Shown: positions 42,460-50,947 of the stretch, piece after piece
How positions within the stretch are numbered: the stretch's first letter is position 1
Layout: the number at the start of each line of letters is the position of its first letter
From: Bradyrhizobium sp. Arg816
GTDB taxonomy: Bacteria; Pseudomonadota; Alphaproteobacteria; Rhizobiales; Xanthobacteraceae
Assembly: GCF_029989365.1 (NCBI RefSeq)
Contig: NZ_JAPRAQ010000007.1
Span: 124,001-188,000 of the forward strand
Length of the DNA stretch: 64,000 nt
Direction: 5' to 3'
Position numbers and translations under genes: made by a program
Notes under the pieces: generated by a model
Told to the model about the DNA's origin: nothing
What the model saw: the letters and a program-made list of their open reading frames with translations, nothing else
Databases searched by the model: none

Positions 42460-42933
42460 CTAGGCTATTTCTTCCTGTCGGCAATCGCTGTCGCGTACCA
42501 GCCAATACACCACACCTAGCGCGAGAATAAGGGTCGCAAATGCCAGCGTGTGCAAGGCGTCCGTTTCGTTCAGATCTAGAATGATGACTTTTCGGCAGAT
42601 AGCAAGCAGCGCGATCACGATCACGGACCGGATCTGCACAACTGCCTCTCGACGCTCAGCCACCACCAACAGCGACTTCTTGAACTCCAACGCAATGATC
42701 ACGGTAAAGATCATGCCAAAAACGGCCTGGAACACCCTGAAATCAGACGGATCCAGACTGCCCGCCAACACCAGCCCGAACAATATCTTCAGGCTCAGTG
42801 TCCAGACCGCTGCGACCACCACGATTGCAATCAGGAACGTCAGGAAGAGCACGACAGCGTGCTCAAACCACTGATAAAGGGACGTCAACCTGAACTCGCT
42901 CTTTGTCTCCTGGATTTCATCCTTAATCGACAT
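42460..42933 (-). CDS. psiE: PsiE-family membrane protein
   Basis: A 157-residue inner membrane protein with four predicted helices (about 25-52, 60-85, 95-110 and 122-148) and the phosphate-starvation-inducible E family pattern (FRVFQAVFGMIFTVIIALEFKKSLL, VVQIRSVIVIALLAICRKVIILDL). Function is unknown, but PsiE recurs in stress tolerance loci. A TTGAC-N4-GTCA box sits 99-112 bp upstream of its start. Confidence 0.8.
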   Translation of the reverse strand: MSIKDEIQETKSEFRLTSLYQWFEHAVVLFLTFLIAIVVVAAVWTLSLKILFGLVLAGSLDPSDFRVFQAVFGMIFTVIIALEFKKSLLVVAERREAVVQIRSVIVIALLAICRKVIILDLNETDALHTLAFATLILALGVVYWLVRDSDCRQEEIA

Positions 42934-43031
42934 GATCGCCTTCGCCCTCTTCCTCTCGCTGGCCTGACGCGCATTGTCGGGCCTCGCTGTCAGCCGGGAT
43001 CGCAAGGGACCATAAAGGATATTCTTCCGCC

Positions 43032-43045
43032 TTGACTGATGTCAG
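43032..43045. promoter_or_regulatory. Fnr/FixK-type box upstream of psiE
   Basis: TTGACTGATGTCAG, a TTGAC-N4-GTCA dyad 99 bp before the psiE start (minus strand). The -10 fit is poorer than at the other boxes. Confidence 0.5.
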
Positions 43046-43247
43046 CTGATGTCGGGCGCTCACGGCACCGCGCTCATGATTTTTACCGCGATCCAATTGG
43101 GAACTATCAATGCACCGCCCCTTGGCGTTTGCGACGATCCAAATGCGAGGTGTCCCACCATCGCAGCCCGTTCCCGGGCGTCCTCCCTTGACTTGGACCG
43201 CCTGCACACAGCTGCGCGGTCCTTTCTTTCCCCACACGAATGAAAGA

Positions 43248-44348
43248 TCAGTTGTCGCCGGCGCGGATCCACTCACGCCCTATGGTCAGCAGGGCGGCCA
43301 TGATCGCCGGCCCGATGAACAGGCCGAGCAGCCCGAGGGATCGCATCCCACCGATAATACCGATCAGCACGAGCAGGAAAGGCAGTCGTGCGGCACCTCC
43401 GATCAGTACCGGCTGAATGAGATGATCGATGATCAACAATACGGCGCTGCCGAAGACCCCTAGTCCAGCGCTCGCTAATGGGGCATCGTTCACAACAAGC
43501 AAGGAAGCGGTGGAAGCAATCAGGATAATCCAGGCTCCGAATGGTATGATCGAAAAAAGAGTCATGGTCGCGCCAAACAGCAATGGATGCGGCACGCCGG
43601 TTATGACAAACGCCAGCCAAAAAACACCGCCCTTGACGAGCGAGGCCGCCACAGTACCGTTCGCAGTTGCACGGATGGCGTCAGCGAAGGTGATCAACAG
43701 ATTTTCTCCTGGCATCCCGAGCAGATTGCGCACAAGCGCCCGAAATCGAAGTGCGAGCCAAGCGCCATCGCGGAGCGCGATGAACAGGGCAAGCAACATC
43801 GTCAGCAACTCGAGGACTCGTCGAAGCAACGCGCCGCCAAGAGAACCTGCCCAGGTCGCGAGGCTTTCGAGATTGACGCGCCGAAGCCATACGACGAGAG
43901 CGTTGGGGTCGCTGAGATTCTCCTGCCACCATTGGTCAAGTAGCTGACCGGCATGCGGCAATCGCGACAGCCAAGGTGGAGCGGCAATCCCGTTGAGTCC
44001 GAGCGTATTGAGCGAAGCCAGCAACGCACCGCTTCCCTCGGCAATCTGCCGTGCCAACAACATGGTCGGCACGATCGCGAAGCATGCCATAACAAGGGTG
44101 AAGCATAACGGAGCTAGGACTTGTGATCGCTTGCCTCCGATAGCCGCCAGACGGTTGTAAAGCGGCCAAGTTGCGATGGCGATGATGGCGGCCCAAACCA
44201 ACGCTGCCAGAAACTCCCACGCGATCCAGGCCGCCGCAGCCACCACGACGGCCCCGATCGCGACACGACCCGCGGCCTGCACCCCGTCATCAATTGACGC
44301 AATTCGTGGATGCGCGTGCCTGGAGACGTTTTCTTCGCCGATCAGCAT
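43248..44348 (-). CDS. AI-2E family transporter
   Basis: A 366-residue membrane protein of the AI-2 exporter/YdiK family with about eight helices. It shows the N-terminal AIIAIATWPLYNRL, the central amphipathic region, and the conserved C-terminal block IPFGAWIILI ... GLGVFGSAVLLIIDHLIQPVLIGGAARLPFLLVLIGIIGGM. Members export peptides or signals, or exchange ions; the substrate is not predictable. It is divergent from the universal stress gene, with a Fnr-type box between them. Confidence 0.8.
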   Translation of the reverse strand: MLIGEENVSRHAHPRIASIDDGVQAAGRVAIGAVVVAAAAWIAWEFLAALVWAAIIAIATWPLYNRLAAIGGKRSQVLAPLCFTLVMACFAIVPTMLLARQIAEGSGALLASLNTLGLNGIAAPPWLSRLPHAGQLLDQWWQENLSDPNALVVWLRRVNLESLATWAGSLGGALLRRVLELLTMLLALFIALRDGAWLALRFRALVRNLLGMPGENLLITFADAIRATANGTVAASLVKGGVFWLAFVITGVPHPLLFGATMTLFSIIPFGAWIILIASTASLLVVNDAPLASAGLGVFGSAVLLIIDHLIQPVLIGGAARLPFLLVLIGIIGGMRSLGLLGLFIGPAIMAALLTIGREWIRAGDN

Positions 44349-44534
44349 GACTTTCTGCCTGTAAGATCGAGCTTGGAATCCCACACGATGCGTGCGCCCA
44401 AGTTAACGACAAGATCCGGCAATCAGTCGGTTCCGGCGTTGATGACCGTCAGCCCGACCGTGGTTTTCGATAGCTCCACCGATAAGCCGCACCGCGTCAA
44501 AACAGCTCCGCCTGAGACTTTGGCCCAGCTTTGC

Positions 44535-44548
44535 TTGACAACCATCAA
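44535..44548. promoter_or_regulatory. Fnr/FixK-type box upstream of the universal stress gene
   Basis: TTGACAACCATCAA, a full dyad match (TTGAY-N4-RTCAA), 104 bp before the ATG at 44652 and between divergent genes. A TACTTG hexamer lies about 33 bp downstream of its centre. Confidence 0.6.
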
Positions 44549-44651
44549 GGCATCTGCCGGCCGTTCCACGGTACTTGGCTGTAAGATCAAGAGGGCTGGA
44601 AGTTACCATTTGATCAATGGAGGCCGGCCGAACTACTGGAAGAGGACTGCC

Positions 44652-45443
44652 ATGATCAAGGATATACTCGTTCGCCTCGACGGAACGCCGCAGGACGACA
44701 TTCGTCTGGCAGCCGTCGAACAGATTGCCACGATATTTGCATCTCACGTCACCGGTCTCTACTTCAGTCTGCAGTCACCTCTCACCTCCAGCGAAGCCGC
44801 AAGGAAAGAAGGCGACTCGGTCGAAGCAGCCGCGATGGCGCGTTTGAGACGCCTTCAGCGGGAGACGGACCTGCGTCGCTTTGATGTCGTGGGCGAGGAG
44901 GACGTCCCTGATACGGCCATGCTGCCAGCGCGCGCTGCCGACACGTTCGTGGAGCTCCGCCCCGATAGCCGATCGAGCAACCCAGAGCGCTTGATCGAGC
45001 GCCTCCTTTTCGGAGGCGGCCGCCACCTCTTCCTCGTGCCGAACGACCTCAGAGCAGTTTCTTTCTGGAAGCACGTAATCGTCGCATGGAGCGGCAGTCG
45101 GGAGGCGGCCCGCGCCTTGGCCGAGGGCATGCCTTATTTGCATCGGGCTGAGAAAGTCGGCCTCCTCGTCGTCCAAGGTGCGAACCCGACGGAGGCAGAC
45201 CTCCTCATGGGAAACGATGCCGTACAACATCTTCGGCATCACGGCATCAATGCCGTCAAGTACCGAGCGTTTGGTGAAGAAGACGAGACCGCCGGCGTGG
45301 TGATCGAGGAATGCCGCAAGCTGGACGCCAATTTGCTGGTGATGGGCAGCTACGGCCATTCCGCCCTGCATGAACTGCTACCCGGCAGTACGACGAGCCG
45401 CCTGCTTCGTCGTTCGCCGATCCCGCTCGTCGTTGCCCATTGA
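44652..45443 (+). CDS. universal stress protein (tandem UspA)
   Basis: A 263-residue protein with two Usp domains. The first (1-about 140) begins IKDILVRLDGTPQDD. The second begins WKHVIVAWSGSREAARAL and ends with the ATP-binding motif GSYGHSALHELLPGSTTSRLL. GGAAGAGG precedes the ATG. Family members support survival under hypoxia and growth arrest. The quinone reductase gene starts 12 bp downstream, so they are cotranscribed under a Fnr-type box. Confidence 0.85.
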   Translation: MIKDILVRLDGTPQDDIRLAAVEQIATIFASHVTGLYFSLQSPLTSSEAARKEGDSVEAAAMARLRRLQRETDLRRFDVVGEEDVPDTAMLPARAADTFVELRPDSRSSNPERLIERLLFGGGRHLFLVPNDLRAVSFWKHVIVAWSGSREAARALAEGMPYLHRAEKVGLLVVQGANPTEADLLMGNDAVQHLRHHGINAVKYRAFGEEDETAGVVIEECRKLDANLLVMGSYGHSALHELLPGSTTSRLLRRSPIPLVVAH

Positions 45444-45454
45444 GGAGCCAACCC

Positions 45455-46471
45455 ATGCTTGACCGCCCCCGTCGTTCCGCTCTTCCCGGAACTCACGCAA
45501 TTCCCGTCCCCCGCACGATGTATGCCGCGGCCATGGATCGCTTCGGCGAACCTGCCGTACTCACCGGGCACGCGCTGCCGGTTCCGACGATTGATTCTGG
45601 CGAGGTTTTGATTGCGGTCGACACATCAGGAGCCGGACCATGGGATATCGACGTGCGCCTCGGACGCTTTGCGAACCGCAAGCCGCACTTCCCGATGGTT
45701 CCTGGCGTCGATGGCGCCGGTATTGTCGTCGCTGTCGGCTCGCGCGTGCGCCGACTGAAAGTTGGCGACGAGGTCTATTCGTACAGCTGGCAGAACCCCA
45801 AGGGCGGCTTCTACGCCGAGTATGTGGCAGTCCCCGCCCACAATGTCGCGCCGATCCCGAAACGGCTGGACCTCCAGCACGCAGGAGCTATTGCGACAAC
45901 GGGTCTGACGGCTCTGCAAGGCATCGACGATGCCCTGACTTTAAGGAGGGGTGAGACAATCATCATTCATGGCGCCTCGGGCGGCGTCGGCACTCTGGCC
46001 GTTCAATTTGCCAAGCTGCGTGGCGCTCGCGTATTTGCTACGGCTTCCGGGATGGAGGGCGTGGAACTGGTGCGAGAGATGGGTGCCGATGCGGTCGTCG
46101 ATGGCAAGCGGGTGGTCGACATCGACGATCGTGCGCGCGCCTTTGCGCCCGAGGGAGTTGATACTGTGCTCGCTCTTGCGGGTGGCGACGCACTCGGGCA
46201 ATGCCTCGATGCGCTTCGACCGAACGGAAGGGTGGCTCACCCGAACGGCATCAAACCAGCGCCAAGGAAGCGACGCGGTATTACATTGACTCGATATGAC
46301 GCCGTTGCCGGGGTTCGCGAATTCGAGCACCTCAATGACGCAGTACAGGCGGCGAAGCTCAAGATCCCGATCGCAGCGCGTTATTCGCTGGCTGAAGCCC
46401 ACAAGGCGCATTTACGTTTAGAGGCGGGCGAGGTCTTTGGAAAAATCGTGCTGACAGTTCACGGCGCATGA
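45455..46471 (+). CDS. quinone oxidoreductase-like MDR dehydrogenase
   Basis: A 338-residue medium-chain dehydrogenase without the structural zinc lobe, so of quinone oxidoreductase type. It has VDTSGAGPWDIDVRLGRF, GVDGAGIVVAVGSRV and the nucleotide-binding GASGGVGTLAVQFAKLRGARVFATASG. GAGGAG is 9 bp before the ATG. Likely NADPH-dependent reduction of quinones or enals. Cotranscribed with the universal stress gene. Confidence 0.8.
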   Translation: MLDRPRRSALPGTHAIPVPRTMYAAAMDRFGEPAVLTGHALPVPTIDSGEVLIAVDTSGAGPWDIDVRLGRFANRKPHFPMVPGVDGAGIVVAVGSRVRRLKVGDEVYSYSWQNPKGGFYAEYVAVPAHNVAPIPKRLDLQHAGAIATTGLTALQGIDDALTLRRGETIIIHGASGGVGTLAVQFAKLRGARVFATASGMEGVELVREMGADAVVDGKRVVDIDDRARAFAPEGVDTVLALAGGDALGQCLDALRPNGRVAHPNGIKPAPRKRRGITLTRYDAVAGVREFEHLNDAVQAAKLKIPIAARYSLAEAHKAHLRLEAGEVFGKIVLTVHGA

Positions 46472-46492
46472 TTGCGAGAACCCGTTCCTCCC

Positions 46493-46666
46493 CTACGAGG
46501 GGTGGCCTGGATCCAAATGGTAGAGCGGCGTCTTCTTCGCGCGCTGCGGCGTCATCTTGGCTGGGTCGGGCGCTCCGGGAACGCCGCGCGGTCCCAACAG
46601 CTCGCGCTGAATGTCATCTTCGGACTTCTCGGGTTCAACCCCGTTCATGGGACGCTCTTTTGGCAC
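46493..46666 (-). CDS. small acidic conserved hypothetical protein
   Basis: A 57-residue protein starting at GTG 46666 (AGGAGAAG upstream): PKERPMNGVEPEKSEDDIQRELLGPRGVPGAPDPAKMTPQ. The EPEKSEDDIQxELLGPR core is familiar from short alphaproteobacterial proteins. Probably disordered. It is divergent from hdeD across the Fnr-type box at 46804. Confidence 0.55.
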   Translation of the reverse strand: MPKERPMNGVEPEKSEDDIQRELLGPRGVPGAPDPAKMTPQRAKKTPLYHLDPGHPS

Positions 46667-46803
46667 TCTGTCTTCTCCTTTGTCTCGGCACAAAGTGCTC
46701 AGCGAATTTGTTGATCATACTGCTCGCGAAGCGGCGGTGCTGCGATTTAGGAATACTACGTAAGGCGCCTCTGCCATTCGAATTGTCTCGCAGCGAGCAA
46801 AGC

Positions 46804-46817
46804 TTGATAGCTGTCAA
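46804..46817. promoter_or_regulatory. Fnr/FixK-type box upstream of hdeD
   Basis: TTGATAGCTGTCAA, a complete dyad, 69 bp before the hdeD ATG. TACTAT (46841-46846) lies 33 bp from its centre, as in class II Fnr promoters. Confidence 0.65.
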
Positions 46818-46885
46818 GGCACGTCGTAGCGACAAGTCGCTACTATGGCCGAACTTGGAAACCGACGGCTATTTTGGAGCTAGAC

Positions 46886-47497
46886 ATGACCAGCACGACC
46901 TTCAACAGCAATGCTGACTTCAACATCGAATCTGCCTCCGCGATGCTTGCCAAGAATTGGTGGCTGTTCCTGCTGCGGGGCATCTTCGGAATTGTCTTCG
47001 GGTTGCTTGCTTTTCTCTTCCCGGGTCCCACCATGCTCTCGCTGGTGTTGCTGTTCTCGGCCTACATGTTGGTCGACGGCATAGCAGGAATCATTTCCGC
47101 CGTTCGTGCGATGCGACGGAAGGATGAATGGGGACTGTTGATATTTGAAGGCCTCCTCAATATCGCCGTCGGCGTTGCCGCCTTTATCTGGCCTGGCCTG
47201 ACGGTGCTTGCCTTTGTCTTCATGGTCGCCGCCTGGGCGATCGTCTCAGGCGCGCTGATGATGACTGCCGGCTTCCGCCTCAAGCTTGATCATGGCCGCT
47301 GGTGGATGGTTCTGGGCGGGGTGTTGTCCCTCGTTTATGGCGCGCTGCTGGTCGCTATGCCGCTGATCGGGGCAGTGGTCCTTACGTGGTGGATGGGAGC
47401 TTACGCGATGGCCTTTGGTATCGCGCTGGTCGTTCTGTCCTTCAAGTTGCGGACCCGCCAGAACGAGCAGACTGGCTCCCTCGCCGCGGCGGCGTGA
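46886..47497 (+). CDS. hdeD: HdeD family membrane protein
   Basis: A 203-residue inner membrane protein with six helices in three repeats (WWLFLLRGIFGIVFGLLAFLFP, EWGLLIFEGLLNIAVGVAAFIWP, RWWMVLGGVLSLVYGALLVAMP), the HdeD/DUF308 signature. HdeD contributes to acid resistance in E. coli and recurs in stress tolerance loci. ATG 46886 has GGAG 6-7 bp upstream. It follows a Fnr-type box with a good -10 element. Confidence 0.85.
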   Translation: MTSTTFNSNADFNIESASAMLAKNWWLFLLRGIFGIVFGLLAFLFPGPTMLSLVLLFSAYMLVDGIAGIISAVRAMRRKDEWGLLIFEGLLNIAVGVAAFIWPGLTVLAFVFMVAAWAIVSGALMMTAGFRLKLDHGRWWMVLGGVLSLVYGALLVAMPLIGAVVLTWWMGAYAMAFGIALVVLSFKLRTRQNEQTGSLAAAA

Positions 47498-47714
47498 GCC
47501 ATCCTGCCTAACTATCTCTAGGCGAGCGAACGGCCACCTCGAAGGTCGACGCTCGGCGACTGAGAGTGACCGTTTCTTCGTGAGCGCGATGGGCCACTTC
47601 CGGACCCATGCACCGCAGCAAGGGCGGTATTACTTTTCGACAACCTCATCGGCGCGGGCGAGCAGCGCGGGCGACGCTGTGACGCCGAGAGCGTTCGCGC
47701 CCGCCGAGGCGGCT

Positions 47715-47945
47715 TTACCGCCGATCGACAATGACTGTTCCCCTCACCACGAACAGAGTCCGGTCGCCATTAGTTACTTCGGTGGCGACATAGGTGTTTC
47801 GGGAGCGCTCCCCAGCTCTCTTCAGGAAGGCCGGCATCCGCTGCACGGCTCGGTGACACGCTGCCCCTTCGGTCGCGAATAGTTTTCCACGCGGGTCTTC
47901 AGTCTTTTGGCCGCGCACATGCTGATGAAAGAAGTAACGAGGCAT
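47715..47945 (-). CDS. DUF6894 family small protein
   Basis: A 76-residue protein with AGGAGG upstream of ATG 47945. PRYFFHQHVRGQKTEDPRGKLFATEGAACHRAVQRMPAFL and VTNGDRTLFVVRGTVIV show the family pattern, although the usual Asp after the FF-H core is less clear. Function unknown. A broken member is at 11945-12174, and a fused copy of the domain lies at 58522-59325. Divergent from fdhA. Confidence 0.7.
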   Translation of the reverse strand: MPRYFFHQHVRGQKTEDPRGKLFATEGAACHRAVQRMPAFLKRAGERSRNTYVATEVTNGDRTLFVVRGTVIVDRR

Positions 47946-48076
47946 TGGGGCCTCCTTTCTCCATTCAAACGTCAACGAGCCGTAGAGCGGTTTGTTCAAA
48001 AGTGAACGATGTCTCCATCTCGCTACGGGCTGGGCGGCAACCCGAAACAGTTCCTCCCAATTCGTTTTCGCGATTG

Positions 48077-48090
48077 TTGACGAACGTCAG
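48077..48090. promoter_or_regulatory. Fnr/FixK-type box upstream of fdhA
   Basis: TTGACGAACGTCAG, with TATGCT (48112-48117) 31 bp from its centre. It lies between divergent genes at 47945 (minus) and 48248 (plus). Confidence 0.6.
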
Positions 48091-48247
48091 GGCGCGCAAA
48101 AAAAACTTCCGTATGCTGTTTGGAACCAACGCTCCAAGAATCCAGGAGATCGCACGGAACGACCCGCAAAGATTGGTTGCCCGCCTAGAGCGAGCAAAAG
48201 CGACAGACATGTTGCAAAGCTACCATTCAACGCAAAGGACTCAAACC

Positions 48248-49456
48248 ATGGCCGGCAATCGCGTTCTGACATTTCAGGGGCCCATGAAGCTCGAGGTCAA
48301 AACCATTGACTATCCGAAGCTCGAGGATCCGCACGGCAGAAAGATCGAACACGGCGTGATCGTCAAGCTGGTGTCGACCAATATCTGCGGAAGCGACCAG
48401 CACATCTATCACGGTCGCTTTGAGGCCCCGAAAGGCATGGTCATGGGCCATGAGAATACCGGTGAAGTCGTCGAGGTCGGCCGCGACGTGGAACTCATCA
48501 AGAAAGGAGACCTGGTATCAGTTCCCTTCAACGTCTCCTGCGGCCGCTGCCGCAATTGCAAGGAGCGGCATACCGATGTTTGTGAAAATGCGTACGTCAA
48601 CGACATCGTCGATTGCGGCGCCTATGGGTTCAATCTCGGCGGTTGGCAAGGCGGACAGGCCGATTACATGCTGGTCCCCTATGCCGACTGGAATTTGCTG
48701 AGATTCCCCGACAGAGACCAAGCGATGGCGAAGATCCTGGATCTCACTTTGCTCTCCGACATCCTGCCGACCGGATATCATGGCTGCATTGAGGCCGGCG
48801 TTAGGACCGGCTCGACAGTCTACATCGCGGGTGCCGGGCCGGTCGGCCGTTGTGCGGCTGCCAGCGCCCGTCTTCTCGGAGCGTCGTGCATCATCGTAGC
48901 GGACAGGTTCCGGGAGCGGCTGAACCTCGTGAAGGAATGCGGATACGAGACCGTCGACACCACCAGCGCCACGCCGGTTCCCGATCAGATCGAGGCGATC
49001 CTCGGGGAGCGTGAAGTTGATGCGGGCGTCGACTGCGTCGGCCTGGAAGCTCACGGTTACGGCGAGGAAGACCGGGACGAGCACTCGGAAGCCATCATCA
49101 ATGTCTTGTTCGACATCGTCCGCGCCGGCGGCGCGATGGGTATCCCGGGCATTTATACCAATTTGGATCCCGGCGCACCGAAGACCGCTATGGCGAAGAA
49201 AGGCGAGCTTCCGCTCGCCTTCAGCAAGGCCTGGATCAAGTCACCGAAACTCACCGGCGGCCAAGCGCCGGTGATGCACTACAATCGCGATCTCATGATG
49301 GCGATCCTGTGGGACCGCATGCCCTATCTGCGCAAAGTGGCAAACACCAAGATTATTTCGCTGGAAGACGCTCCGGCGGCCTACAAGACCTTCAGCGACG
49401 GTTCGCCCAAGAAGTTCGTCATCGATCCGCACAACATGCTGAAAAAGGCTGCCTGA
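48248..49456 (+). CDS. fdhA: glutathione-independent formaldehyde dehydrogenase
   Basis: A 402-residue zinc-containing medium-chain dehydrogenase. Catalytic zinc ligands lie in NICGSDQHIYHGRF and GHENTGEV. The structural zinc loop is CGRCRNCKERHTDVC, and the NAD fold is AGAGPVGRCAAASARLLGAS. The insertion AYGFNLGGWQGGQADYM and the length are typical of the Pseudomonas putida enzyme that dismutates or oxidises formaldehyde with tightly bound NAD. AAAGGA precedes the ATG. A damaged DJ-1 gene follows 44 bp later. Confidence 0.9.
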   Translation: MAGNRVLTFQGPMKLEVKTIDYPKLEDPHGRKIEHGVIVKLVSTNICGSDQHIYHGRFEAPKGMVMGHENTGEVVEVGRDVELIKKGDLVSVPFNVSCGRCRNCKERHTDVCENAYVNDIVDCGAYGFNLGGWQGGQADYMLVPYADWNLLRFPDRDQAMAKILDLTLLSDILPTGYHGCIEAGVRTGSTVYIAGAGPVGRCAAASARLLGASCIIVADRFRERLNLVKECGYETVDTTSATPVPDQIEAILGEREVDAGVDCVGLEAHGYGEEDRDEHSEAIINVLFDIVRAGGAMGIPGIYTNLDPGAPKTAMAKKGELPLAFSKAWIKSPKLTGGQAPVMHYNRDLMMAILWDRMPYLRKVANTKIISLEDAPAAYKTFSDGSPKKFVIDPHNMLKKAA

Positions 49457-49500
49457 ACGCGCGCCGAGCGCTACGCCTCTGCACAATGGGAGTTGGGATC

Positions 49501-50174
49501 ATGGCAAGTGAGACACTCGATGGCCTGAAGGTTGCGATTCTGATCGCGGATGGATTCGAGCAAGTCGAAATGGTGGAGCCGCGCAAGGCGCTCGACCAAG
49601 CCGGCGCCAAAACCAGCATCGTGTCGCCGAAAGACCAGCGGATCCGTGCTTGGAAGTTCACGGAGTGGGGCGACGAGTTCCCGGTAGACGTTCCCCTCAA
49701 TCAAGCCAAGCAGAGGACTTCGGCGCGCTGTTGCTGCCGGGTGGTGTCATCAATCCCGACGCGCTTCGCATCGAGCCTACGGCGGTTGCCTTCGCAAAAG
49801 CCTTCTTCGATGCCGGCAAACCGGTCGCCTCGATCTGCCACGGGCCATGGACCATTATCGAGACCGGCGCAGCACGGGGGCGCCGCATGACATCGTGGCC
49901 TTCACTCAGGACCGACCTGAAAAATGCCGGCGCGGATTGGGTGGATCAGGAAGCGGTTGTGGACCGAGGCCTGGTCACGAGCCGCAAGCCCGATGATATC
50001 CCGACGGCATTCAACAAAGAGATGATCAAGCTCTTTCCGAAGCGCGAGGACGCCGTCATGCTGCTTGACGCCACACGCAGCGAGCTGATTGGCCTCGCGC
50101 GCCGGCGTTTTGGTTCCGTCCGACGCGCGGTCGCGGTGATTGGCCAGGGGAGCTGGTATCTTCGCGATTCCTAA
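49501..50174 (+). pseudogene. DJ-1/PfpI-family protein, frameshifted
   Basis: MASETLDGLKVAILIADGFEQVEMVEPRKALDQAGA ... GDEFPVDVPLNQA is followed, after a one-base loss near 49712, by EDFGALLLPGGVINPDALR, SICHGPWTIIETGA (with the reactive Cys) and TSWPSLRTDLKNAGADWVDQEAVVDRGLVTSRKPDDIP. This is the PfpI/YhbO type thought to repair glycated targets. The C-terminus reads straight into an aldo/keto reductase remnant, so the native stop seems lost too. Span 674 bp (3n+2). Confidence 0.75.
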
Positions 50175-50304
50175 GGCGTTCACCGCCGTCCGTGTTGACG
50201 AGAATGCCGAAGCAGCCGTTGTGCATCTGTCGGATGTCGAGATTGATCGGATCGATGCCGCGTTTCCCCGAGATCCGCGTCAGCGTGGGTTGCCGATGCT
50301 CTAG
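50100..50304 (+). pseudogene. aldo/keto reductase remnant (both ends, middle deleted)
   Basis: RRRFGSVRRAVAVIGQGSWYL matches the first 20 residues of aldo/keto reductases. It is followed in another frame by IFAIPKAFTAVRVDENAEAAVVHLSDVEIDRIDAAFPRD with TAG at 50302-50304, which matches the last 45 residues. About 200 codons between them are deleted. The N-terminal piece is fused in frame to the DJ-1 gene. Confidence 0.6.
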
Positions 50305-50344
50305 ACCCTGCCGACAGGCGGCACCGCACTGAAAGAAAGAAGCT

Positions 50345-50737
50345 ATGGTCACCGCAGCACTGTTTGTTCGTGTCGAGGCAAAGCCCGGAAGTGAAGCCGC
50401 CGTCGAGAAGTTCCTGAAGAGCGGGCTGCCGATTATTGAAAACGAGCCGGCAACCATCGCCTGGTTCGGGCTACGGCTAGGACCGTCAACCTTCGGTATC
50501 TTCGATGCCTTTCCGAACGACGCTGGACGCAACGCCCACCTTTCGGGGAAAGTGGCAGCGGCGCTGATGTCAGATGAGACTGCCGCGCTCCTGACAAGGC
50601 CACCGACGCTCGAAAAGATCGACGTACTCGCCGCCAAGCTTCCCGGAACGGAGGTGGATGATACCGGGCCAACGGGCTATGCCGACGCACCCGATTTTCC
50701 AGCTCTTCGCGATGGCTTGTATGCCGGCAGCCTATGA
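50345..50737 (+). CDS. antibiotic biosynthesis monooxygenase (ABM) domain protein
   Basis: A 130-residue protein. Residues 1-100 form a dimeric alpha-beta-barrel ABM domain (TAALFVRVEAKPGSEAAVEKFLK..., WFGLRLGPSTFGIFDAFPNDAGRNAHLSGKVAAALM). The last 25 residues are an unusual extension beyond the normal end LAAKLPG, perhaps read-through after loss of the native stop. Such proteins are small heme or quinone monooxygenases; the substrate is unknown. Confidence 0.75.
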   Translation: MVTAALFVRVEAKPGSEAAVEKFLKSGLPIIENEPATIAWFGLRLGPSTFGIFDAFPNDAGRNAHLSGKVAAALMSDETAALLTRPPTLEKIDVLAAKLPGTEVDDTGPTGYADAPDFPALRDGLYAGSL

Positions 50738-50947
50738 CATGGCGCGCGACCGGGGCCGAGCTACAAGGGCTTGGCTTTCGAGAGCTTTAATCTTCGGAAC
50801 GTTTGCGCTTTTGGCGCTGCTCTTTCTAGGCCGCGTTCGAACGTCAGCATCCCACTGAGGTGGCCTTGCGGGGGGCCAACCGCTCCGCTGGGCTCACGGC
50901 CGGCCCTATGCCCGTGTCCGCCCAAGTCCGCTCTGGGTCGAGCGCAA

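Noticed and set aside
47498..47714. Possible gene between hdeD and the DUF6894 gene
   Set aside because: Only shadow frames without start signals; best read as a convergent intergenic region.
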